From assembly GCA_011037195.1 (NCBI GenBank), contig JAAEAF010006643.1, forward strand, positions 1 through 64,000: a DNA stretch of 64,000 nt. Reading direction: 5' to 3'. Each line of letters opens with the position of its first letter. Within the stretch, counting starts at the first letter, position 1. Source of the DNA: Triatoma infestans. Its lineage: Eukaryota > Arthropoda > Insecta > Hemiptera > Reduviidae. The notes under the pieces were generated by a model, which was not told the DNA's origin, did not search any database, and saw only the letters and a program-made list of their open reading frames with translations. A program made the translations under genes and the position numbers. Shown here piece after piece: positions 26,413 to 37,670 of the stretch.

Positions 26413-26470
26413 GTTCTGACTTAATCCAAGAATCTTTACCAAACATTGGAAGCCAAGTAGACATGCATAG
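26413..26470 (+). CDS. Ank: Ankyrin alternative exon 17
   Basis: It follows the acceptor TTTTGTTCAG and matches the phase of the alternative donor at 22902. It reads SDLIQESLPNIGSQVDMH and ends at a GTAAAT donor in phase 2. Inferred from splice signals and frame only. Confidence 0.65.
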
Positions 26471-26825
26471 GTAAATTATTAATTGTAAATATGTTTTTGT
26501 TTTCTTCAATGTAGTAAATTGTAACTAAATATTTTAATTTACTTAAATAACACATTAACAATTATGGAAAGGTTTATTATGAATTTTAATAGGGTGATAC
26601 ATGATGGCAACCGATTTTTAAATAAGTGCTTCCTAAAACTTTTATCCTAACTCCAGATTTGATATAAATAAAAGCTTGTTGCATGTGTGCACAGTTTGAA
26701 GCTTGTGTTTCGTTAAATCTTCTAATTAAATAAGTTAATTTAAGAATGGATACATAAGAAAAGTTACGTAACTAATTTATATGATAATTAGTTTAAAATA
26801 ATTCTTTTCATATTTCATGTCTCAC

Positions 26826-26935
26826 GGGGGGGGTGAAGTTGTTCGCGTCCGAGACTGGTCGCTGTTCTTTATACTGGGCTGCGCGACGCTGATTGGATGA
26901 ATAGCCGAAGTCATGGCGTGGAGAAAAAAAATTCA
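26826..26935 (+). repeat. GC-richer repeat, copy A (inverted partner near 59 kb)
   Basis: GGGTGAAGTTGTTCGCGT, then GGGCTGCGC, then TGAATAGCCGAAGTCAT, in that order. The reverse complement of 58945-59080 has the same three blocks. It stands out from the surrounding AT-rich intron. Confidence 0.55.
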
Positions 26936-28520
26936 TGTCTCTTTTATTGGGATTTAAATATGTAACTTTATTTTCATTTCCTTAACCGAAATATCCCTTG
27001 ATTCATTCTCAGAAAAACCCTTCATTCATCCTCACTAAAACTAAACTTACTAAAAATCGTTACTAAAAAATATGTTGAAGCCTTTTACAATGGTAAGTAT
27101 ATCTATAATACTTGGAATTCTTTGGTATAATGAAAGATTCACAAAAATTATCAAGCTGTCCGTTAACCAAAATTTCAGTGAAGAATAATTCAATTCCTTT
27201 CTAACAGAAAAAACATTGGTTTATGTTGATATGCGATTATTTGTTGTATACATTTATTATCAATGCTGTAAATAAGGTCTAACATAAACTAGATCCACTT
27301 CAGTGGTACTGATACTAATTGCACTCGTAATTTAACAGTTTTAAAGGGATGGATTGATTAACTTATATGATAAAAACTACTATAATAGAATACTTGAAAA
27401 TCATTTTAAATATTGGGAGTTGTCAGTGCAGAATTAGGTAATTAAATTTCCTATGGAATGGCCACTCTTGAGATCTTGTCTGCAAAATGAATTTGAATTT
27501 GTTTTTGCCTTTTTTTTTAAAGGGAAGTGATAAAAGAGGACACATGAAGCTCTAACATCTTCAATAGCAACAAGGATTTCTACAACTTTTGGGTTTTTAT
27601 CCTCTTATGGGATATATCTTTAGCATGTTTCTGTTTAGTGTTTCTGACCATCTCCCAACATCATCCATCATCAGATGTTGTTATTAAGTTGGCGAAGAAA
27701 GTTGACTTCAGCTTTAAGTGCCTGTCGCGCACCACACTGCTAATGTACTTGTTGCGTGACAGAAACTTACGAATCAACTCTAATAATAAATGCTCTTGAC
27801 GATGGATGAAAATATGAAACCTGAAAAATTATACTAGTAACTGAAATCATTGTGGATCATAAATTTAAAAAATGATTATAACAAATTATAATAAAAATTG
27901 GGTGAAAATCTGTCAGGAACAACAAAAACAAGTATGCTACCACGGATGAAGTGGACCCAGTCACTTTTGCAATTGTTGTGATTGTTGAACCTTTAGTTGA
28001 CATCTTAAAATTTTTTTAATGAAAAGCTTAATACATATTGCCTAAGCTTAATACACGATTTCCATTAAGTTGTTAAGCAGTTTCACTCCTTAAAAGAGTG
28101 TATTATAAAAATTATAAACTACGAAGTAAAAAAAAAAAAAATCCAAGTTTGCTTTGTTCATTTCTTTCATTAAATTCTTAATCTAATTGGCACTATATAA
28201 ACATTTGCCTTGAGTATAAATAATTATTTTCCTTCATAAGGAAACGCCTTAAGTTTTCACCTTTTTACATTAAGCTGAATCTCATTTGATTCGCTTTTGT
28301 ATCGTGGAAATGCCCAGTCGTTTAAGTAAAAAACTAACTCTGTCTTAAAATTACATTATATTTAAAACGAAACAAGTTAAACGAAGGAAAACATGCTGAG
28401 AGAAAACATGTCAAGCAAAACTTTCCGTTATTATTTCTTTCAATATATTTATTGTTTTGTTTAATATAGTGAATTGAATTTAAATAATTCTATTTTTTTT
28501 CTTTTCTTTAATTTTTGCAG

Positions 28521-28539
28521 ATTATTAACATCGCCCTGA
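28521..28539 (+). CDS. Ank: Ankyrin alternative terminal exon 18 (coding part)
   Basis: After a TTTTTGCAG acceptor the frame continues (R)LLTSP and stops at TGA 28537-28539. An AATAAA signal follows 84 bases later. It would give a longer C-terminus than the GEPHH ending. Confidence 0.55.
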
Positions 28540-28622
28540 TAACACCATTCATCGTAAGCCACCGGCAATCATTGCGCGATTTGTGAATATAATAATTTAT
28601 TTATCTTTTTAAAACTTTCTAT

Positions 28623-28628
28623 AATAAA
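28623..28628 (+). promoter_or_regulatory. Candidate polyadenylation signal, long ankyrin isoform
   Basis: AATAAA lies 84 bases after the TGA stop of the alternative terminal exon. Hexamers are common in such AT-rich DNA, so only the position supports it. Confidence 0.35.
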
Positions 28629-28629
28629 A

Positions 28630-30239
28630 TTATCAAACAGCTATATTAAAATTGATAATAATATATAAAAATTTATTCTTGTTGATCATTATTCAGAGAG
28701 ATTATTTATAAAAAAAAAAAAAAAAAAAAGGAAGTCAATCTACATACAAATATATAATTAAAAAAGTACTTGTTATATTTTTTCTCATATTCTTTAGAAA
28801 ATATGATTATAAAAAGAAATAATAATGATAAATTAGAGCTATTTTTTTAGGTACGAACTTGAAAAAAGAAACAAGAAAGAAAAGCTGCATAGTTAACAAT
28901 AAATTTTAAAAATTGTTATCTTGTTTAAAAAAAAAAAAATATTTTATAAATTTGTTAAATATCCAATTATTAAATTTGAAAACAAAATAAATAAATAATT
29001 GTAGTTGTCATTTCCATTGTTTACAACTTTGAGAATATCTATGAATTATAAACGAATAATTATCGTATAGGGAATTTATAATATATAAAAAAAAAATATC
29101 ACCTGATTAAAAAAATTATATATATTATAATGAAAGGCATGTGTTCGAAAAAAAAACAACAGAATTTTACTACCTTGTGGGTTTTTGCCGTTAATAAATA
29201 AGCTCATTCAAATGTTTTCTTCTGGCCTTTTCTTTAAAATGTTTTTGTCTTTCTTGTGAGTGTTTATATGAGTGTGTGAAAAAAACAATTCTGGGAATTT
29301 TTCTAATGATATGCTATTCATTTTTCCTTATTTAAATTCTATTTTTGGTATTATAAAAACAAGTAAATTTTGTTATTAGAATGTTTTTTAGGATGCAAAT
29401 TTCTTTAAATATGTATATTTTGCCAATACTTTATTATAGAGGTTGTAAATTTATAGTTTACTAAAATAAAAAATTAAAGCCCTATATATTATTGCTAACT
29501 TATGGAAGACAGTATTATTGTATTATATATTTGCCTAAATAAAAAAAAATTAATGTTTACTAATTAAATAATATATATAATATTTTAACTGAAAAGTAAA
29601 AAAGAAAAAAATATATGAAGAAAGAGTTTGTTGGTTAAATTTTATTAATAATAGATTAAATGAGTATAATTGACAAAAAGTTTATGGAAATGATTATATA
29701 ATAAAATAATATATTTATTAATTCTATAAATTTTAAGAAAATAAATAATAATAATCTTTGCAAAAATATTATAACAGTCTTCTTGTTTGGTATTTTAAGG
29801 TATTCTGTTTGTTTCTTGAAGAAATTTGTGATATTTCTTATAAATGTGTTTTTAAAAAGTTTATAAAATTGCACTCGGGATTTGTATAATTTCTTTTCTT
29901 TTCAGTTTATTGTCTCTCTTGCATTTTTAGTAAATAAATGATTTTTTTTTTTTAATGGATTTTTTAGACCAGTTATAATCTAATTCACCATATTTTCAGA
30001 TACAAATTTGTTAGTTGCGTTTCAGAATTATCTTGAACTAGGCACTAGTTTTTTGGTGCTTTTGTATTCTTGAAGTAAAAATACGGCCATTTCTTTCATA
30101 TTGCAACTCGAAGATTGTAGCAAACTAGAAGTATTTTACTTATGCCCTTATGTAGCAATTTTGCCATTGTGTGCCTAGCAATCTAGTATAAATTACTTCG
30201 AAGTCTTAATGCGCTAAAGTCACCTCTTTCCGAGGATCG
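28630..30239. other. Intergenic AT-rich DNA
   Basis: Very AT-rich with poly(A) runs. No supported gene. It may include ankyrin 3' UTR. Confidence 0.6.
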
Positions 30240-31410
30240 TCTGGCAGGCCGCTCGTCATAATGCCGCCTAAAACTGTGGACACACCGGACTGTCAGCTAG
30301 ACCACTTTTGTGTAGGTGCTCTTGGAGGTAATCATAACCTGTGATCATTCCAAACAATGGCATAGAATCTTTTTTTCTCCATTGTTTTAATAGACTATCC
30401 TACAGGTCCTAAAAGAGGCTCCCATTACGGTGTACAGCTGTTGTCTTCTGGCACTGTTTCACCTTTTTATTGTAATGGATATTAACGATTCTTCTTGTTC
30501 CCTCTAAATCCGAGAACCGGCTGCACCATTTCTGTGGCAAGTTTGGCCAGTGTATCTGCGTCCTCGTTTCCCACCACTCCACAGCGAGAAAGTATCCATA
30601 ACGTCAACTTTTTCCTGGATCAACAATCCAATTTTCTCTTGTCAAATCATTGATATCTTCTGAAGATTTATACATAGAGTTAACAATGCTAAAATAGCTG
30701 CTTACGAATACCAGTTTAACTATGCTTTTGTTTTGTTGCCTCTTTATTTCCTCAGCTATTCCTCCGCTGCCAAGCTAATGGTTGCAATTTCTCCGTCGAA
30801 GTTCGTAGCATGCTTCCCTATGGGTTATGCCAGAACTCCGAAGAGACAATTCCCAAGTCTGCATTTGCTGTAGCTGACATGGCAGAAATCAGTTATACTT
30901 GCGTCCGTTCCTACAGTGGATGCCTCTCGCCAGTGGCTTCCAGGACTATAGCTCAAGGATTGATGTTTCTTTCTTTTTAATGTCTTTTATGAGCGTTAGA
31001 TATGACCTGGCCCTAAAAAGAACTCACTCTATCTAGAATAGGGAATCTTTTTGTAAAGATTCTCTCGGCTAATTGTAAAAGCACTTGCTTGTGTTTTTAA
31101 TTTAACAGTGGCTGCTTTGAAATCTGCTCAAATTCCATTCTGTAACCGACACGCTTTTTCATACAGCTGCCTTCTGTCTTTTTATTTCTAACGGCTCCAA
31201 TCCTGCATGTATTTGTAATGCATAATGGAAGTCTTTACTGCGGTGCTCCTGTAGATAAGTTTCATACCTTTATTCTGCGTAATTTCAACTTTTTTTTTGT
31301 AACTATCTGACGCAGTTATTAGGAGTTCCTGAGCATATTCAATCTGGCGAACGTAAGACTTGTAAGCGTTAACAAGGTCTTGTGTTGCTCCCCATGTTGT
31401 TGCAGTCAAG
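30240..31410 (-). mobile_element. LINE remnant: reverse transcriptase C-terminus and RNase H region
   Basis: On the minus strand 31409-31188 reads TWGATQDLVNAYKSYVRQIE and AQELLITASDSYKKKVEITQ, which follows the thumb region of non-LTR reverse transcriptases with an RNase H domain (K-x-x-GA....L...YK.Y...). About 0.6 kb further on (near 30590-30560) the minus strand reads GNEDADTLAKLA, the final conserved block of LINE RNase H. Many stops and frameshifts separate them. It lies downstream of both the ankyrin and CRYL1 3' ends. Confidence 0.7.
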
Positions 31411-31702
31411 TTCCTTAGTAAATTATGCTTTTTTTACCTTTCAAAAAATGTTTTGCTCAGGACAATCTCGAATCCAGAATGACCCAATGCATAGCTACAT
31501 TCGGACGGATTACGAATTCTGTATTATATTCCAGTTGGATATCATGCTTTATGGTTGATAGCATAGAAGTTGATATTCAGTTTTTTGGGGTTTTTAGGGT
31601 TGATTGGGCTCTCTCTTATTCCTGTTATTACAATTATTTAGAAAATTACCGTTTGTTTTTAAACTTCGTATCTTATTTATTTGTTTTAACATAAATTTAG
31701 AA

Positions 31703-31768
31703 ATGGTGAGGAGATAAGTAGAGAAGTGATAAGTAGAGAATGGTGAGGAGATAAGTAGAGAAGTGGGC
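31703..31768. repeat. Short tandem repeat, 37-bp period
   Basis: ATGGTGAGGAGATAAGTAGA recurs after 37 bases, with an internal partial repeat of ATAAGTAGAGAA. About 1.8 copies. Confidence 0.8.
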
Positions 31769-31839
31769 CACTGAAGCCACAAGAGCGCTCTAATAACATT
31801 GAACCAAACCAAACAGTTGAAATTTAGCGCCACAAATTA

Positions 31840-32470
31840 CGCAAAATTATTTATTTTTTTTAATGTTTCAAAAGTGATAGGGGTATATCTGTGTTAGTAT
31901 TCTAAGTTTACTGGAAATCTTTAGAGAAAATTCCAAATACTTATAGGGTAAAGCGGCACTTCCAGTATTCCGATTTTCTTCAGATTTTGAATTCTAGCAA
32001 TGCTTGTAATGTACATGAATTTTACAGGTGTAAACCACTACATTATACTGGAGTGGTAATTCAGAGGAAAGCCTAGCGCTACAAATATAGCGCAAAAAAC
32101 AAATATAGAATCCCAAAAAATAAATATTCCCGGGAAACGTTTCAAATAAAAGTGATAAGGATTTTTGTGTGTAGAAAGTATTTGAAGTTAAAAGGAAATC
32201 GTTGGGACCATTTTCAAGAAATCGCGAAAAACTGTAAAAAGCATTTAATAAAGTTGCATTTTGTCCAAATTCTCTGTCAGAGGCGGTAATAATACGCATA
32301 CGACAACTTCCTGCGATTTTCTGTTTTTGGGATATTTTGTTCACACATACCACATATACGCTAAAAACATGTATTTTCGTACTCGAGCACCTCAAAACAT
32401 GTATTTCCGGTAAAAACTCGATAACGAAAATTTGATACGATTACAATACTTCCTCTTAGCAGCTGTAAAA
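31840..32470 (+). repeat. Dispersed snap-back-end repeat, copy 3 (plus orientation)
   Basis: Contains CGGCACTTCC, AAACATGTATTTCCGGTAAA and ends GATTACAATACTTCCTCTTA. It meets an opposite-oriented copy only a few bases later, forming a long imperfect palindrome. Confidence 0.65.
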
Positions 32471-32474
32471 GCTT

Positions 32475-33060
32475 ATAGTTTTACTTTCTCTATTGAAATC
32501 GTGTCAAATTTTCGATATCGAGTTTTCACTGAAAATATCCGTTTTTAAAGGTCCCTTGAATCCAAAAAGTGGTTTTTAGAAATTGGTCTGTGTATGTTTG
32601 AACGTGAACAGCATAGATCAAAAGAAAGTTGAATCTTGATATTCCGATTAGGTATCACAATGGGATCTAATAGTACGTATCTGTCAAAATTCCTCAACCG
32701 GAAGTACTACTTTACTAGTTTTTTTTTTTTTTACTTTTTTGCAATTTTCTCAAAAATGGCTCCGACGATTTTCTTTAAACTTGCTATATCACTGCACATA
32801 CAAAGCGCTTCAACTTCTATTTGAAACATTTTCTGGAAAAATTCATTTAAGGGCACTTTTTGGGGAGGTGTAGGGTCAGGTTTTCATCTAAAGTGCTTTT
32901 TCAGTTTATTGGACAATTCTTCATCTAAGATATGTTGTTGAAATTCCGAGTTTGACAAAAATGACCTCTACGACTAGAGATCTTGGATACAAATTGTTCT
33001 TAAGGGAGCTTCTATCACGAAAGTGATCTTTTGTCACTTAGTATTGATTCGTTTTTTTTT
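32475..33060 (-). repeat. Dispersed snap-back-end repeat, copy 4 (minus orientation)
   Basis: Begins TTTACTTTCTCTATTGAAAT, then CGTGTCAAATTTTCGATATC, the reverse complement of the end of copy 3. It continues through AGTGGTTTTTAG and GGTGTAGGGTCAGG boxes in reverse order. Confidence 0.65.
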
Positions 33061-33983
33061 TTTATATATATATATACACAAAAAAGTGAGGCAACCATTT
33101 CCAATATCTTTACTAAAATTTAGGCGTTTAGGCAACCTGGAACTTTTGATGTAGTCCAACCAGAGAAATGTTGGAAGCAACGAATTTTGTTAAAAAGAAA
33201 AAATATAGTTCGTGTGAACAGTTGTGTAATGACTTTAAAAGGCAGTTAAAAATGTAACAACAATTCTATTTCTCAATTTGCAAAATTAGTATACCATATT
33301 CTATTTTAACATATCAAGTGCTAAAATAATTACAACAAACTCTTTATAGTTGCGGCAATTTCTGCTTTTACGAGTTATTTTATTATTAACTCTTTTGTTA
33401 GTAAGTTTTTAAATTTAGTTAATTGGTAAGTGAATGAAAATGGAGTCTGATAAGAGTCCTGTTTTCTGACTACGATTTCCAGTTTCATTTCAGTATCATA
33501 GAGAGTGGCTCCTATTACGGTTTGGATGTGTGGTATGAAAATTTATTGTTGTACTTTTAATGAAATCTTCTATGGTTTGAATTTGAAATTCTTTCCATAT
33601 AAACTGCGTTAATTGCGCTGTAAAATTTTTTTTGAGTCAGTCGTATACTTTGTTAATGTTCATCTTGGCAGGCATATGTTATGATCCGCCTGATAAATGT
33701 TTTGTACATTAACTTGATGCATTATTGTTTTTAATGGTATATTTCTGTTTATAAGAGGATGTCATTATTTAAGTCATGAATAGGCTTGTTAATTTCAGGT
33801 TCGTATGGCAGTTCCATCTTACTTTAATGTCGAAGAGAAGTCCAGGTGTTGAATGGCGATCAATGTTTCATCAGCGTCCATTGAGTAATTACATAATTCA
33901 ATAAATTTACGCCAGTATATTTTTTTTTAGTAACATATTTAAAGAAATTATAATGAGAAATTCCTTACATCATAATTTGATTT

Positions 33984-34189
33984 TTAAATGTTTTTCTTCA
34001 GCTGCGATAATTGCATTAAACAATTATCTCTCCAAGCACGTCTCTCTTGTAATTTATTTAAAGGTACTTTGGCAATTAGCTGATTATTCATTTCTTTTAC
34101 TAGAGGACCTTCAAATTTCGGAGGTGGAGGCATAGTTTTACATACGTTATACATTGAATTTGAATATCGGTCGCAATAGTCTGCCATAC
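33984..34189 (-). CDS. CRYL1: CRYL1 exon 6 (terminal)
   Basis: Encodes [20 protein letters not shown] through [19 protein letters not shown] and a TAA stop, the family's C-terminal W-R-D-x-C-L-M signature. Confidence 0.95.
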
Positions 34190-35502
34190 CTATAATGAAA
34201 AGAGATTCAATACAGAGAACACAGTCAATATTTACATAATATCTAGGAAGAAAAATGATGCTGCTGTTGAAATCAACAAAAACATACCTTCCGCATTTAA
34301 ATGGGCTGTTTCAAGAGGACCTAAGAAAGCGTATCGCAAACCCAAACCTTCAGTCATAACTTTATCAATATCTTCCACATTTAACACACCATCATTTAGT
34401 AAGTTCCAACATTCATTTAGTATTACATATCTGGAAATCAATTATTTCTTTTTAAAATATTGATGGAATGAAGATAGAGTATTATAGTTTCGAGTTGGGT
34501 AGCTCACTGTATTCTATTTAAAGCGAATCCTGGTATCTCTTTGTTCAGTAATATAGAAGACTGTCCAATTTTCTGCATGATCTGTTCTGTTTTTAAAGCA
34601 ACACTGTGATCGGTCCAAGGAGCTGGGACTACTTCCACCAAAGGCACATAATAAGGTGGATTTACCTGCAAAATAAAAATATGTTTTTTATATTTCTAAT
34701 TTACGATTTTCCAAAAGAAGAAAAAGAAAAAGTATCTTACTGGATGAGCGACAATGACATTGTTTTTATGTTTTAAACCTTCCGAAAAAAAAGATGGCAT
34801 AAATGTCGACGTAGAACTTGCTAGTATCGTTTTGTCATCAACAATTTTATCAATTCTTTCGAATAATTCCTTTTTCATATCTAAATTTTCTGGTATACAT
34901 TCTTGTATATAGATAGCACCTTTTAAACAATCTTCTAAACTGCTTGTACCTAATACAGAATTTGTTTTATTTTTTAAATTTAAGAGGCGTCAACATCTAT
35001 AATCTTTATTTACGCCCAGAGCCATCTCAGTGCACTGCCGGCCTCCGGAGAGTGTTCTCTCGTTATAGACAACACTGCCCATCTCCGGACAGTGAGCTGT
35101 ATATGCTTCTAAGTAAAGAAAAACTAAGGATAGCAGTTTTATTTGTTATTCTTAAACGTAACAGATTTATGATTTTGTAACTTTAAAATACCAGATATCA
35201 GTGCGAACTGTTGCTCAGCCGATAATTTCCCACGTAATAAGTTATTTTTCTCTAAAGATAACATTTGTTGTTTGATATCAGTTTTGGCATTTTCCATCTG
35301 TTGATGTATCACATCGTAAATTGTAACGTTGTATCCAGCACTTGCAAAGAGCATCGCCCAACTCCGGCCTATCAATCCACTAGTCCCAAAATTTATAGTT
35401 TTAATTAATTATTCCTGTAAGATGCAGCCCACACCACAGATGTATATATTTAAAAACTATTTACCTTCCAATAATTCCAATTTTGTCTTTTTTAGATGAC
35501 AT
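33984..35502 (-). CDS. CRYL1: Lambda-crystallin homologue / L-gulonate 3-dehydrogenase (complete)
   Basis: This is a cytosolic NAD-dependent dehydrogenase of the 3-hydroxyacyl-CoA dehydrogenase superfamily that oxidises L-gulonate in the glucuronate-xylulose pathway. Six exons in perfect phase (35502-35465, 35379-35192, 34949-34741, 34665-34508, 34430-34288, 34189-33984) give 313 residues, close to the 319 of the human protein. The Rossmann motif [18 protein letters not shown] sits at residues 9-26. The catalytic pair is His144 (VIVAHP) and Glu156 (VPLVEVVP), with the 12-residue spacing usual in the superfamily. The C-terminal helical domain is intact ([20 protein letters not shown]). The start ATG is preceded by ATCAAA. 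One intron carries a SINE fragment. All splice sites are GT-AG and no lesion is seen, so the gene should be functional. Confidence 0.96.
34288..34430 (-). CDS. CRYL1: CRYL1 exon 5
   Basis: Encodes [20 protein letters not shown] and [20 protein letters not shown] of the C-terminal dimerisation domain. Confidence 0.95.
34508..34665 (-). CDS. CRYL1: CRYL1 exon 4
   Basis: Begins [20 protein letters not shown] with catalytic Glu156 and ends PGFALNRIQ at a GTGAGC donor. Confidence 0.95.
34741..34949 (-). CDS. CRYL1: CRYL1 exon 3
   Basis: Encodes [20 protein letters not shown] and [12 protein letters not shown], then ends NNVIVAHP with catalytic His144. Phase 1 in, phase 0 out. Confidence 0.95.
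34961..35136 (-). mobile_element. tRNA-derived SINE, 5'-truncated copy in CRYL1 intron
   Basis: A T-rich start then AAGAGGCGTCAACATCT, CAGTGCACTGCCGGCCTCCG and CGGACAGTGAGCTGTA match, in reverse orientation, the body of the complete SINE at 42823-43058. The tRNA head is missing. It fills most of the 242-base intron between exons 2 and 3. Confidence 0.85.
35192..35379 (-). CDS. CRYL1: CRYL1 exon 2
   Basis: Encodes [20 protein letters not shown] and the following alpha/beta segment up to AEQQFALIS. Phase 2 in, phase 1 out. Confidence 0.95.
35465..35502 (-). CDS. CRYL1: CRYL1 exon 1
   Basis: Encodes [12 protein letters not shown] and the first two bases of the next codon. The intron falls inside the glycine-rich NAD loop. 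Donor GTAAAT. Confidence 0.93.
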
Positions 35503-36127
35503 TTTGATATTAACTGAGAATTAGAATGTAATAGACTATGCTTGTGTGTTGCAACATAGTAGGTTATGTAACAATCAACAGATAATTATCTGATTAGGTC
35601 CATTAAAGAAATGCCCTGTAAAAGATACCGATATAGTAATGAGAGAAAAAAAAGAAGTTGAAAAAAAACGGGAGGCAGTTAATGTTTACTTTCATAAAGC
35701 ACTACAGTTACTCTTTCTATTCACTGCAGAATTATAAAATATTGGGTGTGAGTATACTATTCAATTTATCATCATAGCATTCAAGCAGCCATCATAACAT
35801 TCAACCTTATTAATCAGCAGGTTAAAATATATAATGTAACAACAGCCTACCTTTCCTTGCGATGCTCCAGACATCAATTCAAGTATCGATTACATTTACA
35901 TCACTTATATTTTGTCGATCATCGACAAAACACGAAATGTCTCAATAGAAAGTTAAACTTAAACTTTAAATATATTTGCTTTCTATGTTTTTCTTATTTT
36001 TGTGCAATATTTTTAAGCCTTTAGAATATTAAGATGCCAAAATTTTAAAATTATAGATACAGTTTTGATACAATGGCAATTCATATTGAGTTTTATATTA
36101 CTTGTTTATACTACGACTTTTATATTA
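35503..36127. other. Upstream flank of CRYL1
   Basis: Probable CRYL1 promoter/5' UTR region. No clear TATA/initiator combination could be singled out in this AT-rich sequence. A GTCGATCATCGAC palindrome lies near 35915. Confidence 0.4.
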
Positions 36128-36340
36128 TCAAATACGAGGCCAGTAAGTAAGTGTACTGAGGCTCTCACGGTCGGAGGGATTTTGTTTACGACATGTTGGC
36201 TACACTGTCGTGAAGCCTGATTCCTCCCCTCCGCAACGAGACCGTTCGAGGTCAGTACGTTGAGAACTGTCGACGCGACAATACGTTTCGTGAAAAATTT
36301 CAATCCAATCTCCCGCCAAGTGTGAAATATACGGCGTCAT

Positions 36341-36721
36341 TTGTTATCTCGTTTGGAAGGGAAAACTCCGGTTGAGGTTTATAATGAGGTAAAAACTGCA
36401 TATGGTGATAAAGCTATGAATCGTACGAGTGTGTTCAAGTGGTGTCGCGAGTTTAAAAACGGTCGTACGTCTGTGCATGATGATCAGAGGAGCGGAAGAC
36501 CTTCAATTGTGACTGACGAAATTGTGGAAAAAATCGAAAATGCGCTCCGTGACGATCGCAGATTGACTGTGGATGAACTTTCTGCGATGTTTCCGCAAAT
36601 CTCCAGATCTCTGCTACACGAAACCATCACAGAAACCCTCGAATATCGGAAACTGTCCGCGAGTGTGAGAAGTGGGACGAACGGGTTGGCGGAAACTTTC
36701 GAGGAAGGCATCAAAAATTAA
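36341..36721 (+). pseudogene. Mariner transposase with catalytic domain deleted
   Basis: The N-terminal DNA-binding region is well preserved: LEGKTPVEVYNEVKTAYGDK, FKWCREFKNGRTSVHDDQ, RSGRPSIVTDEIVEKIENAL. After SRSLLHETITETLEYRKLSA the frame jumps to LAETFEEGIK, which in intact mariners is the extreme C-terminus. A stop follows, and out of frame near 36726-36765 comes TTCIERNW, the remaining C-terminal block. The whole DD34D catalytic core is therefore missing. The product, if made, would bind DNA but not transpose. Confidence 0.8.
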
Positions 36722-37319
36722 TCACCCCGGTTCACCACCTGCATTGAGAGGAACTGGCGAAAAATAGCTTACATATGTATCCATTCCCCAGGTAATTTTT
36801 TTGGTTCAATTACCAAAATGGTAATTATTTAGTTTAGTGCCCCCAATATGGCCGACCACTAGATACAGTAACCTTCTCACTCCCACTCTTCTGTCACAGT
36901 CACTATGAAATCCATGACATCGATAGTATCGATTTAACCATCTATCTTTTTACAGCCATGAAAGTAATAGTATACAGATAATGACAGCTATATTAATACA
37001 GTAGTCAGAATGTACATTCTGTGCATAATCTATACCTACATGTACTTCTTTTTGACCAAGTCTATATGAAATATATTTGGCACAATTAGCTACTTGCTAT
37101 TAAACAGTAGCATTTGCTGTATCTAAAGAAATTTAGTAGAATAATGTAAATATCACAAAGTACCAACTTGTTGCGAATTTCGTATTCATACACACTACAT
37201 ATACTCATTCATTCTCCAATAATTGTTTACTATTTCATCAGACATTCACTTGTCAAATTACATTGAGTTTAATGTTTTCTATCATTTTTGGTGGGTCTAA
37301 TTTAAATTTAAACGTGAAA

Positions 37320-37670
37320 ATGCGAAGAGGTAAAGACACGAGTAGTGAAATTCGTAAAATCAGAATTGAAAATAGGAAAAGAGGGAAAAGTTTGCGTGAA
37401 ATTGAAAAATTAATAAATAAAAGCCATGCTATAGTACAAAGGATTATTAACCGATACAGAAATGAAAACAGAATTGAAAATAAGGCATGAAATTTAAATA
37501 GAAGGTTGCTCAGTAATAATGATGAACAATTCCTAGTAAGAAAAGTGCAAGAAAATCCTAAAATAAGTGCCCCAAGCTTAGCTGTGGAGATGAGTTTTAG
37601 GTTGGGAAGGAATATTAATCCTGTGACTCTTCGTAGAGCCTTCAAAAGAAATTCGTTTTATCCAGCACAT
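37320..37670 (+). pseudogene. Tc1-like transposase, N-terminal helix-turn-helix part
   Basis: Reads MRRGKDTSSEIRKIRIENRK and RGKSLREIEKLINKSHAIVQ, a Tc1-type paired HTH. A TGA stop at 37488-37490 is followed in frame by LLSNNDEQFLVRKVQENPKI and LGRNINPVTLRRAFKRN, the second HTH. The catalytic region is absent. Confidence 0.75.
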
